A stretch of 64,000 bases of DNA from Opitutaceae bacterium (GTDB lineage: Bacteria > Verrucomicrobiota > Verrucomicrobiia > Opitutales > Opitutaceae), in contig JABTUS010000003.1 in the NCBI GenBank assembly GCA_015075305.1, positions 62,001 through 126,000 on the forward strand, written 5' to 3'. Positions 48,856 through 60,184 of this stretch are shown piece by piece. The position numbers were made by a program, and so were the translations under genes. The notes beneath the pieces are model-generated. The model did no database searches. It worked only from the letters and a program-made list of their open reading frames with translations, and was not told the origin of the DNA. Each line of letters opens with the position of its first letter. Position 1 is the first letter of the stretch.

Positions 48856-49731
48856 ATGCCTTCAACCCGCGACATCCGACGCCGCATCAAGTCGGTCAAG
48901 AACACGCGCCAGATAACCCGGGCGATGGAGCTGGTGGCGGCGTCCAAGATGAAAAAGGCGCAGCATGCCGCGCTGGCTGGGCGTCCCTATGCCCAGCTCA
49001 TGGCGAACATGCTGGCGGCGCTGGCACCCCGTGTGGAGGGATCCCAGCATCCCTTTCTTGCCAGACGCGAGGTGAGGACGCGCGGCATTCTTTTCATATC
49101 CACCGACAAGGGCCTGTGCGGGCCGCTCAACTCCAACCTCTTCAAGCTGGTCACGGACATCAGGACGCCGGCGAAGTTCGTGGCAGCGGGGAAAAAGGGC
49201 GCGCAGTTTCTGGCCCGCACGAAGCGTGATCTGCTCGCCGACTTCAGCATCAGCGACCGGGCGGCCTTCTCCGAGGTCCGCGTGGTCGCGGAATTCATGG
49301 TGAAGCTTTTTCTGGAAGGGACGATCGACACCGTCGAGGTCATCTATGCGCGATTCAAGAACACGCTGGTCCAGGAACCCCTGGTTCGCCCCGTGCTTCC
49401 CTTGAGCAACCTTCGCCAGTTCATCGACGCGCTGCAGCACCATGCAGGCGTGGTTGCCGATGAGTTCAACGACACGCGCGACATGCTTTTCGAGCCCAAT
49501 GCGCAGTCGGTTCTGGATTCCCTGCTCCCGTTCTACGTCAACCGCCACCTGTATCAGCTCGTGCTGTCCGCCAAGGCTTCCGAGCAGAGCGCCCGCATGG
49601 TGGCGATGAAGACGGCGAAGGACAACGCGACCAAGCTGCTGGGCGACCTCACACTCGAGTACAACAAGGCGCGCCAGGCGGCGATCACCCAGGAGATTCT
49701 TGAAATCGCGGCAGCCTCGTTCGCGGCCTGA
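48856..49731 (+). CDS. atpG: ATP synthase F1 subunit gamma
   Basis: 291 residues. Starts PSTRDIRRRIKSVKNTRQIT, with MELVAASKMKKAQ; conserved FISTDKGLCGPLNSNLFK; C-terminus ASEQSARMVAMKTAKDNATKL. Rotor shaft linking F1 to the c-ring. Confidence 0.97.
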   Translation: MPSTRDIRRRIKSVKNTRQITRAMELVAASKMKKAQHAALAGRPYAQLMANMLAALAPRVEGSQHPFLARREVRTRGILFISTDKGLCGPLNSNLFKLVTDIRTPAKFVAAGKKGAQFLARTKRDLLADFSISDRAAFSEVRVVAEFMVKLFLEGTIDTVEVIYARFKNTLVQEPLVRPVLPLSNLRQFIDALQHHAGVVADEFNDTRDMLFEPNAQSVLDSLLPFYVNRHLYQLVLSAKASEQSARMVAMKTAKDNATKLLGDLTLEYNKARQAAITQEILEIAAASFAA

Positions 49732-51180
<1,449 letters not shown>

Positions 51181-51200
51181 GACTGCCTCCCTGTTTTCAC

Positions 51201-51611
51201 ATGCCGCTAGCACTCGAGATCGTCACCCCTGAAGCCCGGGTTTATTCGGATACCGTCGAGACAGTGGTCATTCCCACCGTCGATGGAGAGATCGGCATTC
51301 TTCCGGGTCATATTCCGCTGCTTACGCAGGTCGAGGAAGGGGAGCTGCGCGTTGCCAGAAACGGCGTGACGGAGCTGCTCGTGATCGGCAAGGGGTTCGC
51401 GCAGGTGCAGGGTGACCGGGTCTCGGTTCTCGCGGAAAGCGCGATCACGGAGGAGAAGATCGATGTCAATGCGGTCGAGGAGGCCCGCAAGCGGGCCCAG
51501 GCTGCGCTGCTGGCGAGCAGTGATCTGGATCCTGGAGAGATCGAACGCCTCGAGGGTGTGATACGCTTCGCGGTGGCTCAGTTGACGGCGAAGTCCCGCC
51601 GCCGGAACTAG
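51201..51611 (+). CDS. atpC: ATP synthase F1 subunit epsilon
   Basis: 136 residues. N-terminal beta sandwich with IVTPEARVYSDTVETVVIP and DGEIGILPGHIPLLTQVEEG, then a C-terminal helical hairpin (VNAVEEARKRAQAALLAS). Regulatory and coupling subunit. Last gene of the operon; the next gene converges 104 bp away. Confidence 0.96.
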   Translation: MPLALEIVTPEARVYSDTVETVVIPTVDGEIGILPGHIPLLTQVEEGELRVARNGVTELLVIGKGFAQVQGDRVSVLAESAITEEKIDVNAVEEARKRAQAALLASSDLDPGEIERLEGVIRFAVAQLTAKSRRRN

Positions 51612-51715
51612 CCCGTTCCGTTCCCACTGTCGCGCTGCGGCGCAGTTTGCCGCCTGCGCGGAACACCCGCGGAGCACCTTCGTCCCACGGGTGAATTCAA
51701 CGCACTCAGCGGACC

Positions 51716-54506
51716 TCAGAAGGCAAAGGTCGAGCGCAGGGTGAAAATCCTGCCCTGCGGCGCCACCCACGCGGCAATGGATCCATCGGGTTGAGCCATG
51801 ACCGGGACAAGGTCGTCCTCGTCGAGGACGTCGCGAATGTTGAGCTGCACGTTCCAGTGTACCCGATTGTTCCATAGTTTCCGGCTGTAACCAATCCATG
51901 CGTCCACCTTGAAGTCGGACGGTCCCATATACGGCTTGGCGAGATCCGGCACCTCCAGTGTCTTGCCCTCCACCTGGGCATCGATGATCGGGTAGCCGAT
52001 GCCGACCTTGTCCTGCCAGCGCGCCGCGCCGCCGATGTTCCAGCCATGAAAGCGCGAGGTGCGGTCGAAGGTGTAGTTGGTTATCAGATTCCAGCGCCAT
52101 TCGCGCAGTTCGGACACATATTGGCCCTCGCGCGCAGCAAGGGAGTTGACGTCGTTGAGCAACCGTTCGTAAACACGAACCTTTAGAGATTCGCCGGATT
52201 CATCGGACAGCAGGTTGCCCGTGGCGCCGCTTGTCCATTCACCGATCCGCTCCGCTGCATACCTTCGGGTGACTGGAGCGATGTTCGCACGCTTCGCCTT
52301 CTGCTGGCTTACGTTGAATGCGATGCGCCAGTTGCTGGTTGGGTTGTAGGCGCTCTCAAATTCGAAGCCTTTTGAAGCCGTGCTTTGAGTGTCGGACATG
52401 TTTCCGGGCAGCTGGTAGGTCACATTGACTCCGCTGACCTGCGAGGGCGTCTGGACTTCCTGCCAGTTGACGAGCGCTTTCACCGTTTGGGACGGTCCCT
52501 TCCATCCTGCCGCGGCGAGCTGCGCGGGCGTGTTGTAGCGGATGATGCGGGCATCAACGTCAATCAGCGTGCCGCTCAGCCCCAGCGATGCGCGGTTGGA
52601 GGCGCTCGTGTACCAGTTGAAGCGCGCCTGCAGCTTTCCGTCCAGCAGCTCGAGGCTGAAGCCGCGGTCCTCGGTCTCGCCTCCGGGAGGTGCGATGGGC
52701 GTGCCGTAGATGTCGATGCGCGCGTCGGCCGGCTGGAAGTTCTGGGACTTGCTGTAGTGAACTGAAAAATCGATGCCCTTCGGGAAACGAAGAAACGGCG
52801 GCTTGTGCACGACAAATCCCCTGCTCCAGATGCTTTCCTCAAAGATTGACCCGGGCTGGTCAGGATATCGAAACAACGGATTGTTGAGGTCGACGAAGTT
52901 GTACGTGTCACGCACGTCCTGACCACCGTTGTTCCGATAGTCCTTCACGCGATCGTTGCGCCAGCCGATGGTTGCCACGATCCATTCCTGCTTCAATGGC
53001 CGCCCCTGATAAATCACCGCTTTGGAGTCGATGACCTGCCGGGAGAGGGAACCAGCGGTGAGTGTCCGGTAAAACACATCGTCATTCAGGGCGCTGGACA
53101 CCTTCGCCTCCCGCGTGACGAATGACTTCTTGTCGCGATCCCAATACCAACCGGTGACGGTCTCGGGTTTCAGTTCGGTCTGGATTCCCTGGAGATTGAC
53201 TGCAGTCGGGCTGCTAAGTTGGGCCAGGCTCGGGCCGATGTAGACCGCGGTGCGCGCAAGGCCGTTGGAGGAATTTATGTCGTCGCGGGCGCTAGCAGGA
53301 TTGACGAACGCCCGATTGGCCTGGGTCCATTCCAAGTCCAGCGAGTTGGATCCTGACAGATTTCGCTCCTTGATGTCGTAGCGGTTGACATACCCGGTGA
53401 GATTGTGCCGGCCGAGCCACTGGAGCCGCTTGGTGTTCCGGGCGAAGTCCAGCTCAAGATAGGTGGTCAGGCGTTCGCTGGTCTGTTCTGATCTTGTTGT
53501 GCCGCGCGTATTGCTGGAGGCGATGAACGGACGGCCGAAGTTCGGATTGGGGGCTCCCCAGGGGAGGGTGGTGTTGACATCGATGTTGATCTGGTAACCG
53601 CGCCCGCCGGGAAACATGTCGAAGAAGCTGCGCGTCATGACTTCGCTGCTGAACGCCCCTTCCACGCCGAAGGAACCCAGGGGATGCGTCCAGTTGTGGT
53701 CATAACTGATGTTGGCGACATGGAAATCCTCCCATTCCTTTTTGTTCGGGCCGTCCAGCAGATTCTTGCGCCAGTCGAAGATCGAAGTGTCGCCGATTAC
53801 ATCATCGGAGTAGAATGAACCGTGCTTGATGCCGAGCGCCCTTGCCGTAGCCGATGGATACCATTGGTCTCCCTTCGTGATGGAGACCATGTTGGCCTGG
53901 AACCCCAGCGTGGGGTTGCCGCCAGGGGTGCGAGGGACTCCGACAAGGAGATTCCAGGCGTACATCATGCGCGCCGGGACTAGGGCACCGTTGGATTCGT
54001 AGACAACAGCCGGCTGCTCGAACCATTCGCCAGGGGCGCGGAGAAGATCGCGGTTGATGGTGTTGAACTCGACGGTCCCGGGACTGTGCGTGATCTTGTT
54101 GAATGCCGGGCTCCACCAACGGGTAAGGTTGTCGCGGGGAGCATCCATGCGCGGCCTGTTTGCGTCGACGGCACCCTTCTCAAAGCTGGCGTGAAGGATC
54201 CCGTTCTTGAATGGGGAGAAATGGATGACCGCGTAAAGCCGCCTGTCGCGCTCGTAGGCGAATTTCTGCTCGAATTGCTGCCTTTCATTGAGCCCCGCAA
54301 TGCGGACGGCGAGTCGTCCAGGGATCACAAGCCTGTCGATATCCAGGACCGCCCGGGATGAGCCATGCTGATCCATGGAGAACTCCAGTGAAGCGGCATT
54401 CTTCATTGTTGGACGGATCAACTGGCTGTTGATGATGCCGCCGGGACTGCCGAGGCCGAACAGGGTGGCATTGGGTCCGCGGTTGATTTCCACCCGCGAG
54501 GTGTTG
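51716..54506 (-). pseudogene. TonB-dependent receptor, C-terminal fragment (split by IS630)
   Basis: About 930 codons covering the end of the plug and the whole barrel, from NTSRVEINRGPNATLFGLGS to the terminal RIFTLRSTFAF with the aromatic end. The N-terminal part lies beyond the IS at 55712-56577. Removing the IS and one TA copy joins ...IVFDSY to NTSRVEINRGPN in frame, giving a receptor of 1,084 codons with no other defect. So the disruption looks recent and precise excision would restore it. Confidence 0.92.
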
Positions 54507-54508
54507 TA

Positions 54509-55711
54509 GTGTTCTGTTGCTGAAATGACTAGACTTAAAAGTCGTTATCGTTCAACCTGCAAGCATGAGCAGGAAACCGACGATTCTGACGGTCACGGCA
54601 GACCAACGTGGCGTTTTGGAGCGCTGGGTGGGCGCGCACGGTACGCCCCAGCAGGTGGTGAAGCGCTGCCGGATCATTTTGCGCAAGGCCGAAGGGCTGG
54701 ACGATGCCACGATTGCGGAGGAGCTGGAGGTGAACCGGCACACCTGCCGGCTGTGGCGCCAGCGCTTTGTGTCCGCAGGTCCGCAAGGATTGTGGGACGT
54801 GGCGAATGGCCGCGGGCGCAAGCCGCGCCGAGGGCTGGCGAAAAGGATCGTCGAAGCGACGCTGCACACGAAGCCGCCGGGGCGGACGCACTGGAGCGCG
54901 CGAACCCTGGCGAAGGCGCAGGGCGTGCATGCGAGCACAGTCGCGCGTATCTGGCAGGAGCATGGGTTGCAGCCGCACCGACAGGAGACGTTCAAACTCT
55001 CCCGCGATCCACAGTTTGTGCCCAAACTGCTCGATGTGGTGGGCGTTTACCTCAACCCACCGCAAAACGCGGTGGTGCTCTGCGTGGACGAGAAAAGCCA
55101 GATTCAGGCGCTGGATCGCACGCAACCAGGCCTGCCGCTGAAGCGCGGTCGCTGCGGCACCTGGACGCACGACTACGTGCGCCATGGCACGACCACGCTG
55201 TTTGCCGCATTGAACGTGGCCGCCGGCAAGATCAGCGGCCACTGCTTCCCGCGCCACCGGCACATCGAGTTCCTGAAGTTCCTGCGACAAATCGACGCGG
55301 AATATGCCGAGGCGGACGAGCTCCATCTTATCGTCGACAATTACGGCACCCACAAACACGAGCGGGTGCAGCGCTGGCTCGCCCGGCGTCCACGCTTCAA
55401 ACTGCACTTCATTCCCACCAGTTCGAGCTGGCTCAATCTGGTGGAGCGCTGGTTTGCCGAACTCACCGGCAAGGCGGTGCGTCGCGGCAGCTTCTCCAGT
55501 GTTCCCGATCTGATCAACTCGATCACCCGCTTCATCGAGCAATGGAACCAGGAGCCCACGCCATTTGTTTGGACCGCCAAGGCGGAGGACATCCTTGCCA
55601 GGATCGAACGCTGTCGTCGCCGGCTCGAGGCCATCCAGCCCGGTTGCACCCGGCGAAAGCCGCGCAAGAAGGCCGCATGATATATGTATAGTCATTTCCG
55701 CGACAGAACAG
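54509..55711 (+). mobile_element. IS630-family insertion sequence
   Basis: 1,203 bp. Terminal inverted repeats are TGTTCTGTTGCTGAAATGAC at the left and TGTTCTGTCGCGGAAATGAC (reverse complement) at the right. Flanked on both sides by TA (54507-54508 and 55712-55713), the duplicated dinucleotide target of this family. Carries one intact transposase gene. Confidence 0.93.
54565..55680 (+). CDS. IS630-family transposase
   Basis: 371 residues. N-terminal HTH region (LDDATIAEELEVNRHTCRLW), a second HTH (WSARTLAKAQGVHASTVARIWQ), then the DDE domain: Asp in VVLCVDEKSQIQALDRTQPG, Asp in LHLIVDNYGTHKHE and Glu in SSWLNLVERWFAELT. A basic tail ends it (CTRRKPRKKAA). Appears complete and probably active, as both ends are intact. 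Confidence 0.94.
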   Translation: MSRKPTILTVTADQRGVLERWVGAHGTPQQVVKRCRIILRKAEGLDDATIAEELEVNRHTCRLWRQRFVSAGPQGLWDVANGRGRKPRRGLAKRIVEATLHTKPPGRTHWSARTLAKAQGVHASTVARIWQEHGLQPHRQETFKLSRDPQFVPKLLDVVGVYLNPPQNAVVLCVDEKSQIQALDRTQPGLPLKRGRCGTWTHDYVRHGTTTLFAALNVAAGKISGHCFPRHRHIEFLKFLRQIDAEYAEADELHLIVDNYGTHKHERVQRWLARRPRFKLHFIPTSSSWLNLVERWFAELTGKAVRRGSFSSVPDLINSITRFIEQWNQEPTPFVWTAKAEDILARIERCRRRLEAIQPGCTRRKPRKKAA

Positions 55712-56577
55712 TAGCTGTCGAAGACGATCGCGGTTGGAAAGTAATCGCGCGTGAGATCGGCGCGCGCCAGGCCGCGCACGCGGTTGTTTGTCTGGGGGTT
55801 CCGCGTGACGCCGGTAAAGATGGCCGGACTGCCGATTGACGCGCCGGAATAGTTTCCGCCGAGACCGCCCGCCTCCGTGTTCCCGGTGTAGACAAGCAGA
55901 CCGACGGGTCCCGTCGCGCCGACATCCTGCATGAACTCGCGTGTCACCACGGAGATGGGGCTCGCGATGTCCTTCAGATCCGTGCGTATGCGCGTGCCTG
56001 CGAGGGAGGATGTTGCGACATATCCCTTGTCCTGCTCGGAGGAGACGGTGAAAGGAGACAGCTCGATGACCTCCTCCTTTGGCAGGGGGGGATTGACTTG
56101 TTGTGCATCGGCCGGGCTGACGGATACCGCCAGCAATCCTGCGAACAGGCTGGCGAGCAGGTTCTTTTTCTTCATGGGTCGAATGGGGTTTGAAATCGGA
56201 TGCATGGGGGGATGGGTGATATCTGAGGTTTTTTTGTGGGGGAGGGGAGTGTGTCTGCCTACGGTGAGGGCGCCGGTGGTTTCGTCCTGTGTTATTATCA
56301 GATCCGTGCCGGCGGCCATCTGGTCCAGTGCTGCACGCGGGGTGAAGCTGCCACGGACGGATTTGGTTCGCACACCCCGCACCAAGTCCACCGGGAAGAC
56401 GATCTGTTCGCCCGCCTGCCGAGCGAACTGCTGAAGGGTGACGGCAGCGTCGCCTTCCGGCAGACGAAAGGTTCTTTTTGTCGGGTCGGCTCTGGCGGCC
56501 CATGCGATCCAAAAGAATACACAGGTTGCCACCAGTGCACGTCGACTAAGCCGCGCGTGGCGGCCGAAAGGGGTCAT
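55712..56577 (-). pseudogene. STN domain plus TonB receptor N-terminus (fragment before IS630)
   Basis: From 56577: signal peptide (ALVATCVFFWIAWAARA) and STN domain (FRLPEGDAAVTLQQFARQA, GSFTPRAALDQMAAGTDLII). At residue 135 a second complete signal peptide appears, MKKKNLLASLFAGLLAVSVS (56175), followed by the TonB-box-like EEVIELSPFTVSSE and plug segment YVATSSLAGTRI. At the other locus these are two genes. Here the stop between them is lost, or the receptor is made from the internal ATG. The reading frame is cut at IVFDSY by the IS. Confidence 0.85.
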
Positions 56578-56729
56578 GGGGTGACATTGAGGGAAACAGG
56601 GAGGGATTGCACGATGAGAACGCCGTCTCTGGCGCTAACGAGCGGGGGAGGCGTTTCCGTTAGGCCGATTTTCAAGTTTTTCGGGAGCCTATGATTTGTT
56701 CGTGCGTCAGGCTCTCCGGCGCACGGGTG

Positions 56730-57776
56730 CTATTCCCGCTTTCTCAGCACCCATGGGCCATCGGCCGGTCTGTCCACCTCGATGCCGAAGCTGGCCTCCA
56801 GAAGGCGTGCGAACACTTCCACTTGATCGGCGCGAAAGGTTCCGGCCACGCGGACTTTTCCTGCGATGGAATCTCCGATGTTAAGCTGCCGCCGGTTGCG
56901 CATGTTGAACTCCGCGACGACGGCTGACAGCGGAAGGCTTTCGAACTCCAGTCTTACGCTTCTCCAGGCGAGTTCGCGATCGATCTCCGCAGGACTGATT
57001 TGGGTGACGAGCGGCGGCGCATCCGGTGAGGTCGTGTCAACGCGAGCTCGCTGGCCCGCCACCAGAGCGGTGGTTTGCGCTTTCTGGAGTTCACCGGCCC
57101 GCGAGGGTTCAAGCTGCACGCGACCCTCGGTCACCAGCACATCGATGGCATCGGCGCCGCGTCGCACGGCAAAGGCTGTTCCCAGTGCACGCACGGCAGC
57201 GCGGTCGACTTCAACGATGAAGGGGCGCGCCGGGTTCTTGGTCACCTCCACATGCAGTTCGCCTTCAAGCAGGCGCACGCGTCGCTCGTGCTCAGTGAAG
57301 GCGACTTCGATATGGCTGCCAAATCGGGTGTCTGCGATGGATCCATCCGGGAGCTCCAGACGATCCGGGCCGGGTATCACATGAAGACCGGGCGAAGCGG
57401 ATGCAGCCGCTTCATTTTGCATGGAGACGGGTTGAGGCATGAACCGCGTCCACAGACCTGCGGTGATGGCTGCGGCCAGACCTGCGGTGAGCAGGCCGGC
57501 GCGAAGGAAATGCCGCCTTCGAAACTGCTTCGGCTCCAGCAGGTCGGGGTTGGGATGAGCGCTGTGCTCCGGCTGCCACTGTGTCAGCGAGTCCAAGGAA
57601 GTCCATGTGCCGTCCAGCCTGGCCAATGCCTCCCGGTGACGGCTGTCCTCGTGGAGCCATTGCAGGAAGGCGTCCTGCTCGGCCGCGCTCAGTCCGCGGT
57701 CGCGCCGGGCGAGCCAAACGGCCGCCTCATGCGTCAGAGCGCCATCATCCTGGGAGGAGGAATCTGATGCGTTCAT
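56730..57776 (-). CDS. FecR-family sigma regulator (second copy)
   Basis: 348 residues. DUF4880-like N-terminus (HEAAVWLARRDRGLSAAEQD, AFLQWLHEDSRHREALARLD), membrane segment (FLRAGLLTAGLAAAITAGLW), FecR domain (LELPDGSIADTRFGSHIEV, EGELHVEVTKNPARPFIVEV, LGTAFAVRRGADAIDVLV) and DUF4974-like C-terminus (LPLSAVVAEFNMRNRRQL). Begins 8 bp after the sigma stop. Parallel to 3986-5080. Confidence 0.92.
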   Translation of the reverse strand: MNASDSSSQDDGALTHEAAVWLARRDRGLSAAEQDAFLQWLHEDSRHREALARLDGTWTSLDSLTQWQPEHSAHPNPDLLEPKQFRRRHFLRAGLLTAGLAAAITAGLWTRFMPQPVSMQNEAAASASPGLHVIPGPDRLELPDGSIADTRFGSHIEVAFTEHERRVRLLEGELHVEVTKNPARPFIVEVDRAAVRALGTAFAVRRGADAIDVLVTEGRVQLEPSRAGELQKAQTTALVAGQRARVDTTSPDAPPLVTQISPAEIDRELAWRSVRLEFESLPLSAVVAEFNMRNRRQLNIGDSIAGKVRVAGTFRADQVEVFARLLEASFGIEVDRPADGPWVLRKRE

Positions 57777-57784
57777 GGTGCTTC

Positions 57785-58318
57785 CTAGGGCAGGCCGAAT
57801 CTGGCGAGAAACGCCGTGCAGCGCTTCACGCCCATGACAACCTGCGCTTCCACGGTGTGCTCTGTGATGCCGAGCTGGCGGGCGATCTCCTTTTGCGGCA
57901 GGCCGTAGATTTTTCGCAGGGTGAGGACTTGGCGACAGCGCTGCGGCAATGCCTGGATGGCCTCGGTCAGGAGCTGCAGTTCCTGGTTCCGGCCGACCGT
58001 GTCCGATACCCCCGGACGGTCCTCGGCCATCTGCTCGTTCTCGGCTTCGGGCAGGCTGTCGAGCTTGAGCACCTGCATGCGACGAAGCTCGTCCAGAGCG
58101 AGATTGCGGGCCGTCGTGAAAAGCAGGGGCTTGACCGCGTAGATGCGGTCGGGGTCGTGGGCGTGCATCTGGAGTACACGCACGAAAGTCTCCTGCAGCA
58201 GATCGTCGATGTCCGTGAGCACCGGATACTTTCCCCGCAGCCAGGCACGCAGCGCTGGCACATGCGGCTGGACTTCAGCAACGAACCAACGGGTCTGATC
58301 TGATTCGGGGAGGGGCAT
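57785..58318 (-). CDS. ECF sigma factor (FecI-like, second copy)
   Basis: 177 residues. Sigma region 2 (LTDIDDLLQETFVRVLQM, FTTARNLALDELRRMQ) and region 4 (LPQRCRQVLTLRKIYGLPQK, LGITEHTVEAQVVMGV). Both FecI-like copies in the window share the same gene order and N-terminal RWF-x-(E/A)EV start, so they are paralogous modules. First gene of the second receptor locus. Confidence 0.93.
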   Translation of the reverse strand: MPLPESDQTRWFVAEVQPHVPALRAWLRGKYPVLTDIDDLLQETFVRVLQMHAHDPDRIYAVKPLLFTTARNLALDELRRMQVLKLDSLPEAENEQMAEDRPGVSDTVGRNQELQLLTEAIQALPQRCRQVLTLRKIYGLPQKEIARQLGITEHTVEAQVVMGVKRCTAFLARFGLP

Positions 58319-58670
58319 CGCTGGTATTAACGAATGACCGTGCAGCTTCCGTTAGGATGATTCCATGGTTGGACCGTGACTTCAATTGTGCATTGCGGGA
58401 AGAGTGCGAAACGAGCCTTGGCTGGAGCGTGCGGGTCGCAGGTTTGCGAACATGAAGGTCGTGTGGTGGTTCAGTCATGCTGTGCGTAGTCCTGCGTTCT
58501 CTGGCGCATGGTTGGCCCAGGGTGGATGCGATAGAATAAGTTACTTAAGACATTGTCCTGAAATATCTAACAGTGTCGGTTATGGTTGCATGGACACGCA
58601 CTTATGCAAAACCGCTTGAGTTGCCGATCCTTTTGGGGGATCGTGTGGACGAACTCAGTTATCAAACCAA
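58319..58670. other. Divergent intergenic region
   Basis: 352 bp between the sigma gene and the small Cys-rich gene, with an AT-rich central part (about 58530-58580). Short frames here have no recognisable features. It must hold two divergent promoters, which I could not define. Confidence 0.5.
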
Positions 58671-58898
58671 ATGAAATTCTTCAAATTACTACTTCCCATT
58701 GTTGCGGCAGGTGCGGTTGCCCTGAGCGCTTATGCTGCTGATTCAGGCAAGCCTGCCGGTGCGGCCGCCAAGGGTAAGAAAGCCAAGTGTTGCGTGACCG
58801 CTGTCAAGAAGGGCGAGACCTGCACGCACGCCTGCTGCGTTGAGGCTGCAAAGGAAGGCAAGAACTGCGAGAAGTGCGGCGGAAAGAATCCCAGCTAG
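58671..58898 (+). CDS. Small secreted Cys-rich protein
   Basis: 75 residues. Signal peptide (FFKLLLPIVAAGAVALSAYA) then a Lys-rich mature part with seven cysteines in KCCVTAVKKGETCTHACCVE and NCEKCGGK. The CC, CxxxCC and CxxC spacing suggests metal binding, such as a small periplasmic zinc or copper binder. Family not recognised. A strong terminator follows, so it is a stand-alone transcript. Confidence 0.7.
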   Translation: MKFFKLLLPIVAAGAVALSAYAADSGKPAGAAAKGKKAKCCVTAVKKGETCTHACCVEAAKEGKNCEKCGGKNPS

Positions 58899-58942
58899 AC
58901 CTGCACGCGCTTCGTCCCGACGAAGCTCCAGCCTTGAATTCG

Positions 58943-58974
58943 AACCGCGGTTGAATTTCAGCCGCGGTTTTTTT
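58943..58974 (+). terminator. Rho-independent terminator after the Cys-rich gene
   Basis: Stem AACCGCGG / CCGCGGTT with an 11-nt loop and a run of seven T. Confidence 0.88.
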
Positions 58975-58985
58975 ATTCCTCCGCC

Positions 58986-59837
58986 GTGCCCCTGTACCTG
59001 CAGTATTATTTCTGGCTTCTGCTGGTTTCCGCCTGCGTGTTCGCCTTGGAGCGCCTGGCGCCACGGTCGCGCACCCAGGAGGTGCTTCGGCCCGGTTTTG
59101 TTCAGGATCTTTTCTGGATGGTTTTTAATGTGCAGTATGTGAGTTGGATGCTCGCGCTCGCATCCGTGCATGTCGCCGAATGGCTCAATCGGGCCTTCCT
59201 TCACATTGGCCTGGAGCGACCCGATACGTTGAAGCTCATTGCGAGCTGGCCGTTCTGGGCCCAGTTTGCCGTCGCTCTTCTGGTCAAGGACTTCCTGGAA
59301 TGGAATATTCACCGGGCGCTTCACAGTCATCGCTGGCTGTGGCGGTTTCACAGGCTCCATCACAGCGTCGAGGTTCTCGACTGGGTTGCGACGTTTCGCT
59401 CTCACTGGTTCGAGGTCATCATCTACAAGATGATCATCTATCTCCCGCTGGTCGTGCTTGGGGTGGAGCCCGCGGTCATTTTCTGGATGCTCGTGTTTTC
59501 GCTCCTGATCTCCGAACTGAGTCACGCCAATCTCAACTTTGACTGGGGAATCCTCCGGTATGTCGTCAGTTCGCCGCGATTCCACGCCTGGCATCACGAT
59601 GTCGAAATGCATGGTGAGCATGGACAGAATTTTGGCGTAACCCTTGTGCTGTGGGACTGGATTTTTGGAACCGCCCACTGGCCGGCCGGCAGGATGTCGC
59701 CTGATCGCCTTGGCCTGAAGGATGCCGGTGCCTTTCCGGGCGGCATCTGGGCTCGGTTGTGGGAGCCCTTCTTTCCCCGCAAGCGTCGCCGCCGTGCGGA
59801 CGCCGCCAAATCACGGGCGTCCACGCGGCCCGAGTGA
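58986..59837 (+). CDS. Fatty acid hydroxylase / sterol desaturase-family membrane enzyme
   Basis: 283 residues from a GTG start 12 bp after the terminator. Several membrane helices and the histidine clusters of the di-iron family: HRALH (about 111), FHRLHHSVEVLDW (about 123) and FHAWHHDVEMHGEHGQNFGV (about 200). Hydroxylates or desaturates lipids at the inner membrane. The substrate is unknown. Confidence 0.9.
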   Translation: MPLYLQYYFWLLLVSACVFALERLAPRSRTQEVLRPGFVQDLFWMVFNVQYVSWMLALASVHVAEWLNRAFLHIGLERPDTLKLIASWPFWAQFAVALLVKDFLEWNIHRALHSHRWLWRFHRLHHSVEVLDWVATFRSHWFEVIIYKMIIYLPLVVLGVEPAVIFWMLVFSLLISELSHANLNFDWGILRYVVSSPRFHAWHHDVEMHGEHGQNFGVTLVLWDWIFGTAHWPAGRMSPDRLGLKDAGAFPGGIWARLWEPFFPRKRRRRADAAKSRASTRPE

Positions 59838-59879
59838 AGCTTGGCCCGGCGCAGGCCGGGTGGAGGGTCGGCGGGCGAC

Positions 59880-59917
59880 AAAATGAAAAGCCATCCGGAA
59901 CGAATCCGGATGGCTTT
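59880..59917 (-). terminator. Hairpin ending micro-CTERM gene 1
   Basis: 13-bp perfect stem AAAGCCATCCGGA / TCCGGATGGCTTT, 5-nt loop; on the minus strand it is followed by T-rich TCATTTT. It lies 28 bp past the micro-gene stop and also converges on the hydroxylase gene. Confidence 0.7.
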
Positions 59918-59944
59918 GAATGCATGGCTAACCTGCGCGAAAGG

Positions 59945-60082
59945 CTATTTGCGGCGGCTCTTGATGAAGCGTGCGAAGATGCCGAGACCCAGCGCACCAG
60001 CTCCCACCAAAAGCGCGGTAGCGATGTTGGTATCGGGAACGTGCACGCCGTTTGTCGCGAGCTGAAGAATGAATGATGTCAT
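59945..60082 (-). CDS. Micro-protein consisting of a VPDTN-CTERM-like tail (copy 1)
   Basis: 45 residues. A short start (MTSFILQLATNGVH), then VPDTNIATALLVGAGALGLG and IFARFIKSRRK: a VPD motif, a hydrophobic helix and a basic end, the layout of VPDSG-CTERM/PEP-CTERM sorting tails. There is no passenger domain. Stop and start align with the two sister copies upstream. Confidence 0.65.
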   Translation of the reverse strand: MTSFILQLATNGVHVPDTNIATALLVGAGALGLGIFARFIKSRRK

Positions 60083-60153
60083 GGACGGGATGATTTCGGG
60101 GGCTGTGATGCAAAGTCTGGCACCATTTGCTGGAAGCCAACTTGTCGCTGCCA

Positions 60154-60171
60154 ACCGCGTGAAAACGCGGT
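60154..60171 (-). terminator. Hairpin after micro-CTERM gene 2
   Basis: ACCGCGT / ACGCGGT, 7-bp stem with a 4-nt loop, 14 bp past the stop of copy 2. No T-tract follows, so termination is uncertain. Confidence 0.4.
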
Positions 60172-60184
60172 GGGCGCGGGGAAA

